From assembly GCA_035317605.1 (NCBI GenBank), contig DATHGT010000141.1, positions 1 to 31,967 of the forward strand: DNA of 31,967 bases. Direction: 5' to 3'. The notes under the pieces are model-generated. The model was not told where the DNA came from and did no database searches. It saw nothing but the letters and a program-made list of their open reading frames with translations. The stretch is from DATHGT01 sp035317605. GTDB taxonomy: Bacteria > Methylomirabilota > Methylomirabilia > Rokubacteriales > CSP1-6. A program made the position numbers and the translations under genes. This document shows positions 1 to 7,070 of this stretch, piece after piece. Position 1 is the stretch's first letter, and each line of letters starts with the position of its first letter.

Positions 1-1710
1 CTTGCCGCCCTTGAGGCGCGCGCACGCCTCCACGACCTCTTCGATGTACAGCTCGAAGATGTTCCGCCGCCGGAACTCGCTCTTGGCCCGCTCGCGCCGG
101 CGCAGGAACACGCCGAGCCGCCGCCCGCACTCCTGGAGCGCGAGCTTGATCTCCTTGCGGATCTCGTCGTAGTCGGCGATCGCTTCCTTCGATTCGCTGG
201 TGAACGGCACCCAGACCGACGCCATGTGGACGAAGATGACCATGGGGCCGGCGGGCAGCGCGCCGCGGGACTGGCTGATGCCATAGTTCCGCCACGCGGT
301 CTCCAGCACGGCCTTGAAGGTCGCGCAGGCCGACTGCTGGTAGAGCAGCGGCACCCGGTTGGCGTAGCGGATCACGCGCGCCAGCTCGCTGTCGTCGCCC
401 TGCCCCTCGCCTTCGGCCAGGGGAACCGCCGGAGCGTCCGCGGCCGCGGTCTGCTCGGGCCCCTTGCCGAAGGCCAGCCCCGCCTCGATCACGAAGGGGT
501 TGCCCCGGTACACGGACGGCGGCCGCGTCACCGCCGTGTAGAACTCGCCCTTGATCTGCTTGTAGAGCCCGTGGAGGATCGCCTTCTCGCCGATGGGCGA
601 GATGCAGTTCGACGGCGGCGCCATGATCTTGGTCGCCTGGATGGCCTTGTAGAGCGCCTCCGCGTCGGCGCCGTGGATGTTCCGGGGACGCGCGTCCGGC
701 GAGAGCTTCGCGGTCCCGCAGATCTCCTGGGCGAGCGCCACCGAGACCCGGCTGAAGTCGGCGGCCAGGAAGCCGGCGAGCGAGTGGCTGCGCGTGTCGT
801 GCAGCATGCGCAGCAGCACGCCGAACTCGATCCCGTACGGATGCGGCTTGATCTCGCGCGGCTGCGGCGGGAGCTCGTCGATCGTGCGCGGGAACTCGCG
901 GGTCTCGCCCTCCGGCGTGTGGTAGACGAGCTTCACGTGGGGGTTGGCGATGGCCGTCTGCTCGAGATACTCGTCGACCGAGGCGCGGCCCTTCTGATAC
1001 CGTCCCTCGATCTCGAGCGTCACCTGCGTGCCCCGATGGTTCTCCCAGTCGATCTTCTTGTTCTCGAAGATGCGCGGCTCGTTCTTCTTGGTGTCGATCG
1101 ACACTTCGAAGTAGTGGGCGGGCGCCCGGGCGCTCGTGCGCGAGACGATCTGCACGGCCTTGCCCGTGGTGAGCTGCGCGTACATGCCGGCGGCCGAGAT
1201 GCCGATGCCCTGCTGACCGCGGCTCATGCGCAGCCGGTGGAACTTCGACCCGTAGAGCAGCTTGGCGAAGATCGGCGGGATCTGCTGGCGGACGATCCCG
1301 GGCCCGTAGTCGACGACGGTCACGCGGAACCGCGTGGCCTGGCTGGCCGGCGGCGGCGCGGCCCCGTCGCTCACCACGACCTCGACCGTGACCACGACCT
1401 CGGGCAGGATCCCCGCTTCCTCGGAGGCATCGAGCGCGTTGTCGACCGCTTCCTTCACGCAGGTGAGCAGCGCCTTGCGCGGGTTGTCGAACCCCAGCAG
1501 GTGCCGGTTCTTGGTGAAGAACTCGGAGACCGAGATCTCCCGCTGCCGCGCCCCCATCTCGACCGCGGACACGGTGGGCTTCGGTGGAGCGCTCGGCTTC
1601 GGGGTCGCGTCCGCCTTCGGGGTCGCGTCTGCCTTCGGTATCGCGCTCGCCTTCGAGGTCGAGCTCGCACGTGGTCCTGAGCTCGCTGTCTTGGAAACGA
1701 CGGTGGCCAT
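1..1710 (-). CDS. top6B: DNA topoisomerase VI subunit B, partial (open at the left edge)
   Basis: ATPase subunit of the type IIB topoisomerase, which passes one DNA duplex through a break made by subunit A. 570 codons are visible and the frame is still open at base 1. After a low-complexity tail (residues 1-45) comes the GHKL ATPase: KEAVDNALDASEEA (N-box Glu and Asn), DYGPG (G1 box, DxGxG), then YGSKFHRLRMSRGQQGIGIS, the very characteristic Topo VI-B ATP lid and G2 box. The C-terminal transducer ends with ASVWVPFTSESKEAIADY, a near-invariant Topo VI-B segment, followed by a charged helix. Archaeal homologues are roughly 530-650 residues, so only a short C-terminus is probably missing. The start ATG (1708-1710) has the purine-rich AAAGAAAGAG before it. 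Subunit A often follows B and would lie left of the window (inference). Topo VI is mainly archaeal and patchy in bacteria. Confidence 0.93.
   Translation of the reverse strand, partial: MATVVSKTASSGPRASSTSKASAIPKADATPKADATPKPSAPPKPTVSAVEMGARQREISVSEFFTKNRHLLGFDNPRKALLTCVKEAVDNALDASEEAGILPEVVVTVEVVVSDGAAPPPASQATRFRVTVVDYGPGIVRQQIPPIFAKLLYGSKFHRLRMSRGQQGIGISAAGMYAQLTTGKAVQIVSRTSARAPAHYFEVSIDTKKNEPRIFENKKIDWENHRGTQVTLEIEGRYQKGRASVDEYLEQTAIANPHVKLVYHTPEGETREFPRTIDELPPQPREIKPHPYGIEFGVLLRMLHDTRSHSLAGFLAADFSRVSVALAQEICGTAKLSPDARPRNIHGADAEALYKAIQATKIMAPPSNCISPIGEKAILHGLYKQIKGEFYTAVTRPPSVYRGNPFVIEAGLAFGKGPEQTAAADAPAVPLAEGEGQGDDSELARVIRYANRVPLLYQQSACATFKAVLETAWRNYGISQSRGALPAGPMVIFVHMASVWVPFTSESKEAIADYDEIRKEIKLALQECGRRLGVFLRRRERAKSEFRRRNIFELYIEEVVEACARLKGGK
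1579..1668 (-). repeat. Five 18-bp tandem units encoding a hexapeptide repeat
   Basis: Five imperfect 18-bp units starting with cttcg (plus strand) lie at 1579, 1597, 1615, 1633 and 1651. On the coding strand they give ASSTSK, ASAIPK, ADATPK, ADATPK and PSAPPK, a six-residue repeat ending in Lys (Pro-Lys in four of five). It lies in the N-terminal extension of the topoisomerase VI B subunit, ahead of the ATPase domain. It should be disordered and basic, resembling lysine-rich DNA-binding tails. Confidence 0.85.
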
Positions 1711-1772
1711 CTCTTTCTTTGATACCAGACCGGCGCCCGACCGCACGCGTTATTCGTCGTCACGCCGATTCG

Positions 1773-2270
1773 TTACCGGCGGGCTCCCGAGCACACCTCA
1801 CGCTGGATCTTGCAGCTCGCGCCCCCGTGCGGCCGGCACTCGGCCAGCGCCTTGGCGGAAGCGTCGCGTGCGGACAGGGCCCACGCGGAGCCGTACGCGC
1901 CGCGGTCGCCGAGGGCCAGCGCACCGCACGCGTTGTGAAACGTGACGAGCACGCGGCAGTCGTCCGCGCCACGCTGACCGCGACAATTGCGGACGGCGGC
2001 GTCGCGGGCCGCGCCGGCCGAGTCATAGTCGTGGGAGTATCCGTAGACTTCCTTGCCAGCGGAATACGCGATGGCGCCGTGACGCTCGCGCGCCCCGCCC
2101 AGCGTGCACCGATTCAGGCACACGCCCTGCGCGCTCAGACACGAATCCGGGTTCCCTCGACAGCTACGGTAGCTGGCCTGGCAATCGGACGCGCAGTCGG
2201 CATGGACGGACAACGGACTGACCATCGACAGTATCGTGGCCACCACAATGAGGGGGACCAAGGCGTTCAT
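1773..2270 (-). CDS. Secreted DUF4189-type Cys-rich protein
   Basis: 165-residue protein. Residues 1-24 form a signal peptide ending SVHA, followed by DCASDC at the mature start. The N-terminal mature part is Cys-rich (about seven Cys in 30 residues). The remainder has the DUF4189 pattern: GAIAYS, a YGYSHDYDSAGAARDAAVRNC segment, then an ACGALALGD and AWALSARDASAKALAEC repeat, in which alternating small residues and paired cysteines suggest a disulfide-stabilised fold. DUF4189 proteins are exported and uncharacterised, so no reaction can be assigned. ATG at 2268-2270 is chosen because the signal peptide starts there; the frame is open further upstream, but that part overlaps the HNH gene and has no signal character. 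It lies downstream of the HNH gene on the same strand, 121 bases away. Confidence 0.75.
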   Translation of the reverse strand: MNALVPLIVVATILSMVSPLSVHADCASDCQASYRSCRGNPDSCLSAQGVCLNRCTLGGARERHGAIAYSAGKEVYGYSHDYDSAGAARDAAVRNCRGQRGADDCRVLVTFHNACGALALGDRGAYGSAWALSARDASAKALAECRPHGGASCKIQREVCSGARR

Positions 2271-2391
2271 GGACTCAGGGCGCGGCAGCTTCGCGCGGGC
2301 AGGCCCCGCAGGCCGCTCCGCACGTGCTCTTCGCAAGCTGTTTCCCTCGCGCCATGGGGACGCCGGATTCTTTCGCGAGACGGGCTGAGTG

Positions 2392-3720
2392 TCAACGTTT
2401 GTGGACACCGATAGCCAGCGGGTGCAGGACGTCGATGGCGTAGACCAGGTCCAGGCGCTCGCCCAACCAGCCAGGGGTCGTGGTGCACCCGTGCAGGTGC
2501 AATCCGGCGGCTTCGTTTCGTGCGCGCAGCGACCGGACGGGATCTTCGGGGACCCTCGGTGGGGCCGGGACGTCGGGCAGTGCTCGGCCGTCCGGTCTGC
2601 TGAAGCGAAGCGCGCCGTCGGGCTGACGTTCCACCTGAAATCCTTCCTCGTGGACGGCACGGTGGTGACGCCGGCAGAGCATCGCCAGGTTCGAGAGCGT
2701 GGTCGGCCCACCCTGCGCCCAGTGACGGATGTGATGGCCCTGGCCGAACCGCACGTCGCAGCCCGGGAAGCGGCATCCCTGATCACGGAAGTGCAGCGCG
2801 CGCCGGGTGGCCGGCGGAATCGTCCGCGTTCGCGCGCCGACCTCGACGACTCTGCCGTCAGGATCGTGTCGCATCACGACCCGGCTCGCGTCGCACGCCA
2901 ACCGGCGGGACGTTTCCGCGGGAACGTGCGCACCTCCTTCCAGCACCGACTGGCCCGGCGCTCGTGCATCGGCCAGCACGGGTGCGTCGACGTGAACCAC
3001 GACCTGGTAGCGCTCGCCCGGCGCGCCGGGATCGAGCTGGTGGTGGAGCGCGGTCTCCGCGAGCAGGACCAGCGCGTCCGCCTGCTCCTGGGCCATCGAC
3101 AGCGTGGCGCCGGACGCTTCGCTTGCCGCTTCGGTGCCGCGCGATCGCTGATAGAGAGTCTCGCGCGCGGCGCTGAGGGCCTGCATCAGGACGGCGCCCG
3201 TCTCCGGCGTGAGCCGCCCGCGGATGACCACCATGCCGTCCTCATCCTGGTATACGTGGACGGCGCGGCTCTTGTGCTGGCGAGCGGACTCGCGGGCCTC
3301 GGCGATCGCGTCGACGCGACGCCAGCCGCGGACGATCCGCTCAATCTGACAGGCGGTGCCCGCCCGGCCCAGCGCGAGCAGTCGCTCCTCCGTCTCGGGT
3401 GTGGCCACGCGGGTCAGTGCCCGCACCTTGGCGTAGGACAGCTCGCCGCGGGCGAGGGCGTTCGCCAGCCGGGGCAGGGCGCCCAGCGCTCGCGCGACGC
3501 GCACGTGCTCGCGGGCCGCGCCGCGATCCAGGCCTACGCGCCAGGACAGCCAGTGCGCGCACGAGCGGAAGCCGTGGTTCCACCCACCGCCGGCGTCGAA
3601 GTCGCGGATGAGCCCGAGCAGATGGGCGGTCGCGGCCTCGAGGTGCGCGGACAGCTCGGCGATCTCATCGCCAAGGCGGTTCATCTCGGCAGTCGGCTCG
3701 ACGGCGACGGAAGCTCCCAT
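2392..3720 (-). CDS. DUF222 / HNH endonuclease domain protein (13E12-repeat type)
   Basis: 442 residues. The N-terminal two thirds is helical with the DUF222 pattern: CAHWLSWRVGLDRGAAREHVRVARAL near 54-79, then ELSYAKVRALTRVATP near 93-108. The C-terminus has a complete HNH nuclease core: CRFPGC (316-321), GHHIRHWAQGG with the HH pair at 329-330, SNLAMLC (Asn 344, Cys 349) and HH at 352-353; the four Cys probably hold a structural zinc. The ATG at 3718-3720 is set by GAGGGGGA about 9 bases upstream; the frame is open 63 codons further upstream but lacks a better site. Such genes are multi-copy in actinobacteria and other high-GC soil lineages and are often linked to mobile DNA, but no terminal repeats or partner genes are visible here. 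Biological role unknown. Confidence 0.88.
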   Translation of the reverse strand: MGASVAVEPTAEMNRLGDEIAELSAHLEAATAHLLGLIRDFDAGGGWNHGFRSCAHWLSWRVGLDRGAAREHVRVARALGALPRLANALARGELSYAKVRALTRVATPETEERLLALGRAGTACQIERIVRGWRRVDAIAEARESARQHKSRAVHVYQDEDGMVVIRGRLTPETGAVLMQALSAARETLYQRSRGTEAASEASGATLSMAQEQADALVLLAETALHHQLDPGAPGERYQVVVHVDAPVLADARAPGQSVLEGGAHVPAETSRRLACDASRVVMRHDPDGRVVEVGARTRTIPPATRRALHFRDQGCRFPGCDVRFGQGHHIRHWAQGGPTTLSNLAMLCRRHHRAVHEEGFQVERQPDGALRFSRPDGRALPDVPAPPRVPEDPVRSLRARNEAAGLHLHGCTTTPGWLGERLDLVYAIDVLHPLAIGVHKR

Positions 3721-4016
3721 AGGTGTGGTCCCCCTCGTGGTGGGGAAACTGTACACCCCGATTTTCGACCCTCCGAGAAGGCTCGGAGACCGGCGATGAC
3801 CATGCCGGCCATGATTTTTCCGGTGCGAGGTGCCGAACGTGATCGACAGGCCGGACCAGGAGCACTGGGACCGAAATGCGGCACGACTGCGAGCGCGGAC
3901 TGGATGCAATCGGAGAATCGTGTCAAGCAGAAATTCGCGCGGATCGAGGATCTATTCCGCGCCGCGGGCGGGTTACGGGCTGGAGCGCGGCACCGTGCCC
4001 TGGATGGAAGACGCTT
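3721..4016. other. Intergenic stretch, no gene recognised
   Basis: 296 bases between the HNH gene start and the OB-fold gene end. Short open frames here have no recognisable motifs. A TTGACA hexamer on the minus strand (3921-3926) points towards the HNH gene but has no convincing -10 at 16-18 bases. It probably holds the HNH promoter and 5' leader. Confidence 0.4.
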
Positions 4017-4388
4017 CTACCGGCAGACCACGCGGCGGGCGTCGACCTGGTCGTAGAAGGTGTGACCGCCGACACGCTTGACGTGACGGAACTCGCCGTC
4101 GACCGTCACCCGGCTCGGTGACGGGCATGGCGGCTGACCGAAGGAGAAGACCGTGACGCGCCCGGACCCGTCGTCGAGCTTGAACGTGTAATAGGAGTTC
4201 CCGCGCTTGGAGACGCGCGCGTCGAGCTGGGTGACGGTTCCGCCCAGGGTGACCGCCTGTCCGTCGAACCGGCCGGGGTCGGACAGGATCGTCTTGACCG
4301 ACCCGTCCGCGGCCTCGCAGACCGCGGCCAGCGCGAGGGCCAGGATGACGACGAATGCGCACGTGCGAGCCGGCCACCGAGTCCACAT
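4017..4388 (-). CDS. Small exported OB-fold protein
   Basis: 123 residues. The N-terminus (MWTRWPARTCAF, then VVILALALAAVCEAA) is a signal peptide, with cleavage likely after CEAA. The mature part reads as one OB-fold strand series: ILSDPGRFDGQAVTLGGTV, RGNSYYTFKLDDGSGRVTVFSF, then VDGEFRHVKRVGGHTFYDQVDARRV. The pattern of a DP-x-x-FDGQxVxxxGxV opening and a tyrosine-rich central strand resembles exported tRNA-anticodon-type or BOF-type OB domains. These usually bind small ligands or proteins outside the cytoplasm rather than nucleic acid. Two cysteines remain in the mature protein. Function cannot be narrowed further. It is divergent from the solute-binding protein gene at 4567. Confidence 0.65.
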   Translation of the reverse strand: MWTRWPARTCAFVVILALALAAVCEAADGSVKTILSDPGRFDGQAVTLGGTVTQLDARVSKRGNSYYTFKLDDGSGRVTVFSFGQPPCPSPSRVTVDGEFRHVKRVGGHTFYDQVDARRVVCR

Positions 4389-4437
4389 GATGTCAGCGAC
4401 ATGATCGGTCAGGCGGCAGCGGAAGACCTAAAGTTTT

Positions 4438-4453
4438 CGCCGGCCGGCCGGCG
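4438..4453. repeat. Perfect 16-bp palindrome in a divergent promoter region
   Basis: CGCCGGCCGGCCGGCG reads identically on both strands. It lies 50 bases from the OB-fold gene start and 113 bases before the solute-binding protein start, inside the 178-base region that must hold both promoters. It could be an operator or a chance GC palindrome. Confidence 0.5.
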
Positions 4454-4566
4454 TTACGGCGGCAAATCGGCCACGCGGATGATCGCGCCGGGGGCGGCGG
4501 CGACAACGTCCGCCGGGGACTGGCGGTAAGATGCGCTCCATGTCACTACGCCATGAGGAGTCCCGA

Positions 4567-6171
4567 ATGACCCGACGCTTCACGCGTTACCTGCTGATCC
4601 TGACGTGCCTCGTCCAGGCCGGTAGCCTGGGCGCGCCGTTCTCTGCCCTCGCCCAGGACAAACCGCGCCCTGGCGGCGAGCTGGTGTTCGTGGTGGCCGC
4701 GGAGCCGCCGAGCTTCGACGGGCATCGCGAAGAGACGTTCGCGATGCTGCATCCGATCGCGCCGCACTACAACACGCTGCTGCGCACCGACCCGACCGAT
4801 CGGACCGGGACCAAGTTCGTCGGCGACCTCGCGGAGTCGTGGACGATCTCCGCGGACAAGCGCGTCTACACCTTCAAGCTCCGGCGGGGCGTGAAGTTCC
4901 ACGACGGCGGCGTGATGACGGCGGCCGACGTCAAGGCCTCGTACGATCACATCGTCTTCCCGCCGGCCGGCGTTTCGTCGAGTCGCCAGGCCCAGTACAA
5001 GGTCGTGGAGGCGGTGGAGGCGCCGTCGGCCGACACCGTGGTGTTCCGCCTGAAGTGGCCGGAGGCCTCGTTCATCGCCGGCGTCGCCTCACCCTGGAAC
5101 TGGATCTACAAGGCCGAGCTCCTGGCCAAGGACCAGCACTGGTACGAGAAGAACATCATGGGCACCGGCCCCTTCAAGTTCGTCGAGTACGCGCGCGGCT
5201 CGCACTGGGTCGGCAAGAAGAACGCCGACTACTGGGACAAGGGCAAGCCGTACCTCGACGGCTATCGCGCGCTGTTCATCCGCGACAGCGCGGCGCAGGT
5301 CTCGGCCGTCCGCGGCGAGCGCGCCATGATCCAGTTCCGCGGCTTCACGCCCACCGATCGCGACGCGCTGGTCGGCGCGCTCGGCAACAAGATCACCGTG
5401 CAGGAGAGCGTCTGGAACTGCTCGATCCAGGTGGCGCTCAACCACGAGAAGAAGCCCTTCGACGACAAGCGCGTGCGCCGCGCGCTCACGCTCGCCCTCG
5501 ACCGGTGGAACGGGTCGAAGGCGCTCTCGAAGATCGCCATCGTGAAGGAAGTGTCGGGCATCCAGACGCCGGGCACCCCGTGGGCGACGCCGCCCGCGGA
5601 GCTGGAGAAGCTCGCGGGCTACGGCCGCGACATCAACGCCGCGCGCGCCGAGGCCAAGCGCCTGCTCAAGGAGGCCGGGCAGGAGAACCTTTCATTCACG
5701 CTGACGAACCGGGCGGTGCCGATGCCGTACGAGCCCGTCGCCGTCTGGCTGATCGACCAGTGGCGGCAGGTCGGCGTCAACGTCAAGCAGATCAACCTCG
5801 AATCGGCCGCGTGGTTCACGGCTCAGAAGGAAGGCCAGCACGAGGCCTCGACCAACGCGCCGTGCAACTCGATCCCCGAGCCCGACCTGGACCTGCACTG
5901 GTTCCTGGCCGCGTCACCGGTGAACTACAGCCGCCACAAGGACACCGTGCTGGACGACCTCTACGCCCGCCAGTCGCGCACCACCGATCCCGAGGAGCGC
6001 AAGCGTCTGCTCCGCGCGTTCGAGAAGCGGCTCTACGACGAGGAAGTCCACTTCATCCACACCTTCGCCTGGCACCGCATCGTCCCGCACCTCAGCAAGG
6101 TCAGAGGCTGGACGATCACGCCCAGCCATTTCTTGAATCAGCAGCTCGACGGGGTGTGGCTGGCGGAGTAG
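4567..6171 (+). CDS. ABC transporter substrate-binding protein, family 5 (peptide/nickel type)
   Basis: 534 residues. Periplasmic binding component of a Dpp/Opp-type importer. Residues 1-30 are a signal peptide (MTRRFTRYLLILTCLVQAGS through SALAQ). The mature protein starts with PRPGGELVFVVAAEPPSFDG and carries the family signature ESWTISADKRVYTFKLRRGV plus KFHDGGVMTAADVKASYDHI. The length fits the family (500-560). The start is ATG 4567 because GAGGAG (4555-4560) sits six bases upstream; an in-frame ATG at 4531 would lack this site and spoil the signal peptide. A TAAGAT hexamer at 4526-4531 may be part of the promoter. No DppB, C, D or F gene is adjacent, so the membrane partners must be encoded elsewhere. 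The ligand cannot be inferred; the family includes peptides, nickel, glycosides and opines. Confidence 0.92.
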   Translation: MTRRFTRYLLILTCLVQAGSLGAPFSALAQDKPRPGGELVFVVAAEPPSFDGHREETFAMLHPIAPHYNTLLRTDPTDRTGTKFVGDLAESWTISADKRVYTFKLRRGVKFHDGGVMTAADVKASYDHIVFPPAGVSSSRQAQYKVVEAVEAPSADTVVFRLKWPEASFIAGVASPWNWIYKAELLAKDQHWYEKNIMGTGPFKFVEYARGSHWVGKKNADYWDKGKPYLDGYRALFIRDSAAQVSAVRGERAMIQFRGFTPTDRDALVGALGNKITVQESVWNCSIQVALNHEKKPFDDKRVRRALTLALDRWNGSKALSKIAIVKEVSGIQTPGTPWATPPAELEKLAGYGRDINAARAEAKRLLKEAGQENLSFTLTNRAVPMPYEPVAVWLIDQWRQVGVNVKQINLESAAWFTAQKEGQHEASTNAPCNSIPEPDLDLHWFLAASPVNYSRHKDTVLDDLYARQSRTTDPEERKRLLRAFEKRLYDEEVHFIHTFAWHRIVPHLSKVRGWTITPSHFLNQQLDGVWLAE

Positions 6172-6264
6172 ATCAACTGGAGATGGGTCGGGGCCCCGCC
6201 GTCGAGGTCGAGAGGCGGCGCGGCCCCCGCTGTGCAAGGTTATGAAGTACTGGAGGGGGTTACC

Positions 6265-6465
6265 GTGAAGATCTCGTATGACTCCAGAACGGACGTCGTC
6301 ACCGTCGTTCTGCGCGACGGCGTGCCCGTCGCCGAGAGCGACGAGGACAAGCCAGGGGTCATCCTCGACTACGACGAGAGCGGCAACCTCGTGGCCGTCG
6401 AGATCCTCGACGCGTCGACACGCGTCACGGACGCGCGGCGGGTCGACTTCCAGCTGACCGAATAG
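6265..6465 (+). CDS. DUF2283 domain protein
   Basis: 66 residues starting at GTG (6265), preceded by GGAGGGGG with a five-base spacer; an upstream in-frame GTG at 6232 has no such site. The whole protein is the DUF2283 fold: KISYDSRTDVVTVVLRDG, then a GVILDYDESGNLVAVEILDAS strand pair. This is a small beta-rich domain common in bacteria, often near toxin-antitoxin or mobile genes, and without a proven function. It lies 93 bases after the solute-binding protein gene and 96 bases before the DinB-type gene, both on the same strand. Functional linkage is not evident. Confidence 0.8.
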   Translation: MKISYDSRTDVVTVVLRDGVPVAESDEDKPGVILDYDESGNLVAVEILDASTRVTDARRVDFQLTE

Positions 6466-6561
6466 CATTGTCGTGGGGCGGAATCTCCCGACGGGAGCGT
6501 TGAGCGCGGGGCGGCGTTGCCGTATCGTGCGGTAACGACGCGCGAGAGGAGGAGCCCGACC

Positions 6562-7044
6562 ATGGCCGATGCCGCGCAGCTACGCACACTCGTCGCCTAC
6601 AACCAGTGGGCCAATGAAAAGATCCTGAGGGCGATCGACGGGATGACCGCGGAGGAGTTGGCGCGGCCGGTCGACGCGTATTTCGGGAGCCTCGAGAAGA
6701 ATCTCCAGCACATTCTCCAGGCGACCCGCGTGTGGCTGGCGCGCTGGAAGGGAACGACGCCGCCCACCCTGCAGGACCGCATCGCCGGCCCGTGGCCTGA
6801 CGCCTACGCGGCCACGCACGCCGACTTCCGGACGTTCGTGGAATCGCTGGACGATGCCAGCGCCGGACGGACCGTCGACTACAAGAACACGAAGGGCGAG
6901 CCGTTCCGGATGGCGCTCGACCAGCTCATCACCCACGTGGTCAACCACGGGACCCACCATCGCGCGGAAACGGGCGTGCAGCTCGAGCGCCTCGGCCGCT
7001 CCCCCGGCGACATGGATTACGTCTACTACTTGCTGCGTCCCTGA
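6562..7044 (+). CDS. DinB / DUF664-family four-helix metalloprotein
   Basis: 160 residues. Four-helix bundle of the DinB/YfiT-like superfamily, whose members use a three-histidine metal site, often for bacillithiol- or mycothiol-dependent transfer reactions. His50 (EKNLQHIL), His129 and His133 (HVVNHGTHHRAE, an HxxxH pair) form the expected metal triad. The opening YNQWANEKILRAIDGMT is the typical first helix. ATG 6562 follows GAGGAGGAG. Another ATG-like start in frame at 6517 lies upstream of this site and is less likely. It is 26 bases from the downstream solute-binding protein, so the two are probably co-transcribed. Substrate unknown. Confidence 0.85.
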   Translation: MADAAQLRTLVAYNQWANEKILRAIDGMTAEELARPVDAYFGSLEKNLQHILQATRVWLARWKGTTPPTLQDRIAGPWPDAYAATHADFRTFVESLDDASAGRTVDYKNTKGEPFRMALDQLITHVVNHGTHHRAETGVQLERLGRSPGDMDYVYYLLRP

Positions 7045-7070
7045 CGCGCGAGGAGCTCTGGGAGGAACCC

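Noticed and set aside
226..1680. Long plus-strand open frame opposite the topoisomerase gene
   Set aside because: It is an antisense shadow in GC-rich DNA: composition is Arg/Gly/Leu-rich with no domain, while the minus strand encodes clear Topo VI-B motifs.
3921..3926. TTGACA as -35 for the HNH gene
   Set aside because: No acceptable -10 at 16-18 bases; about 200 bases upstream of the start codon.
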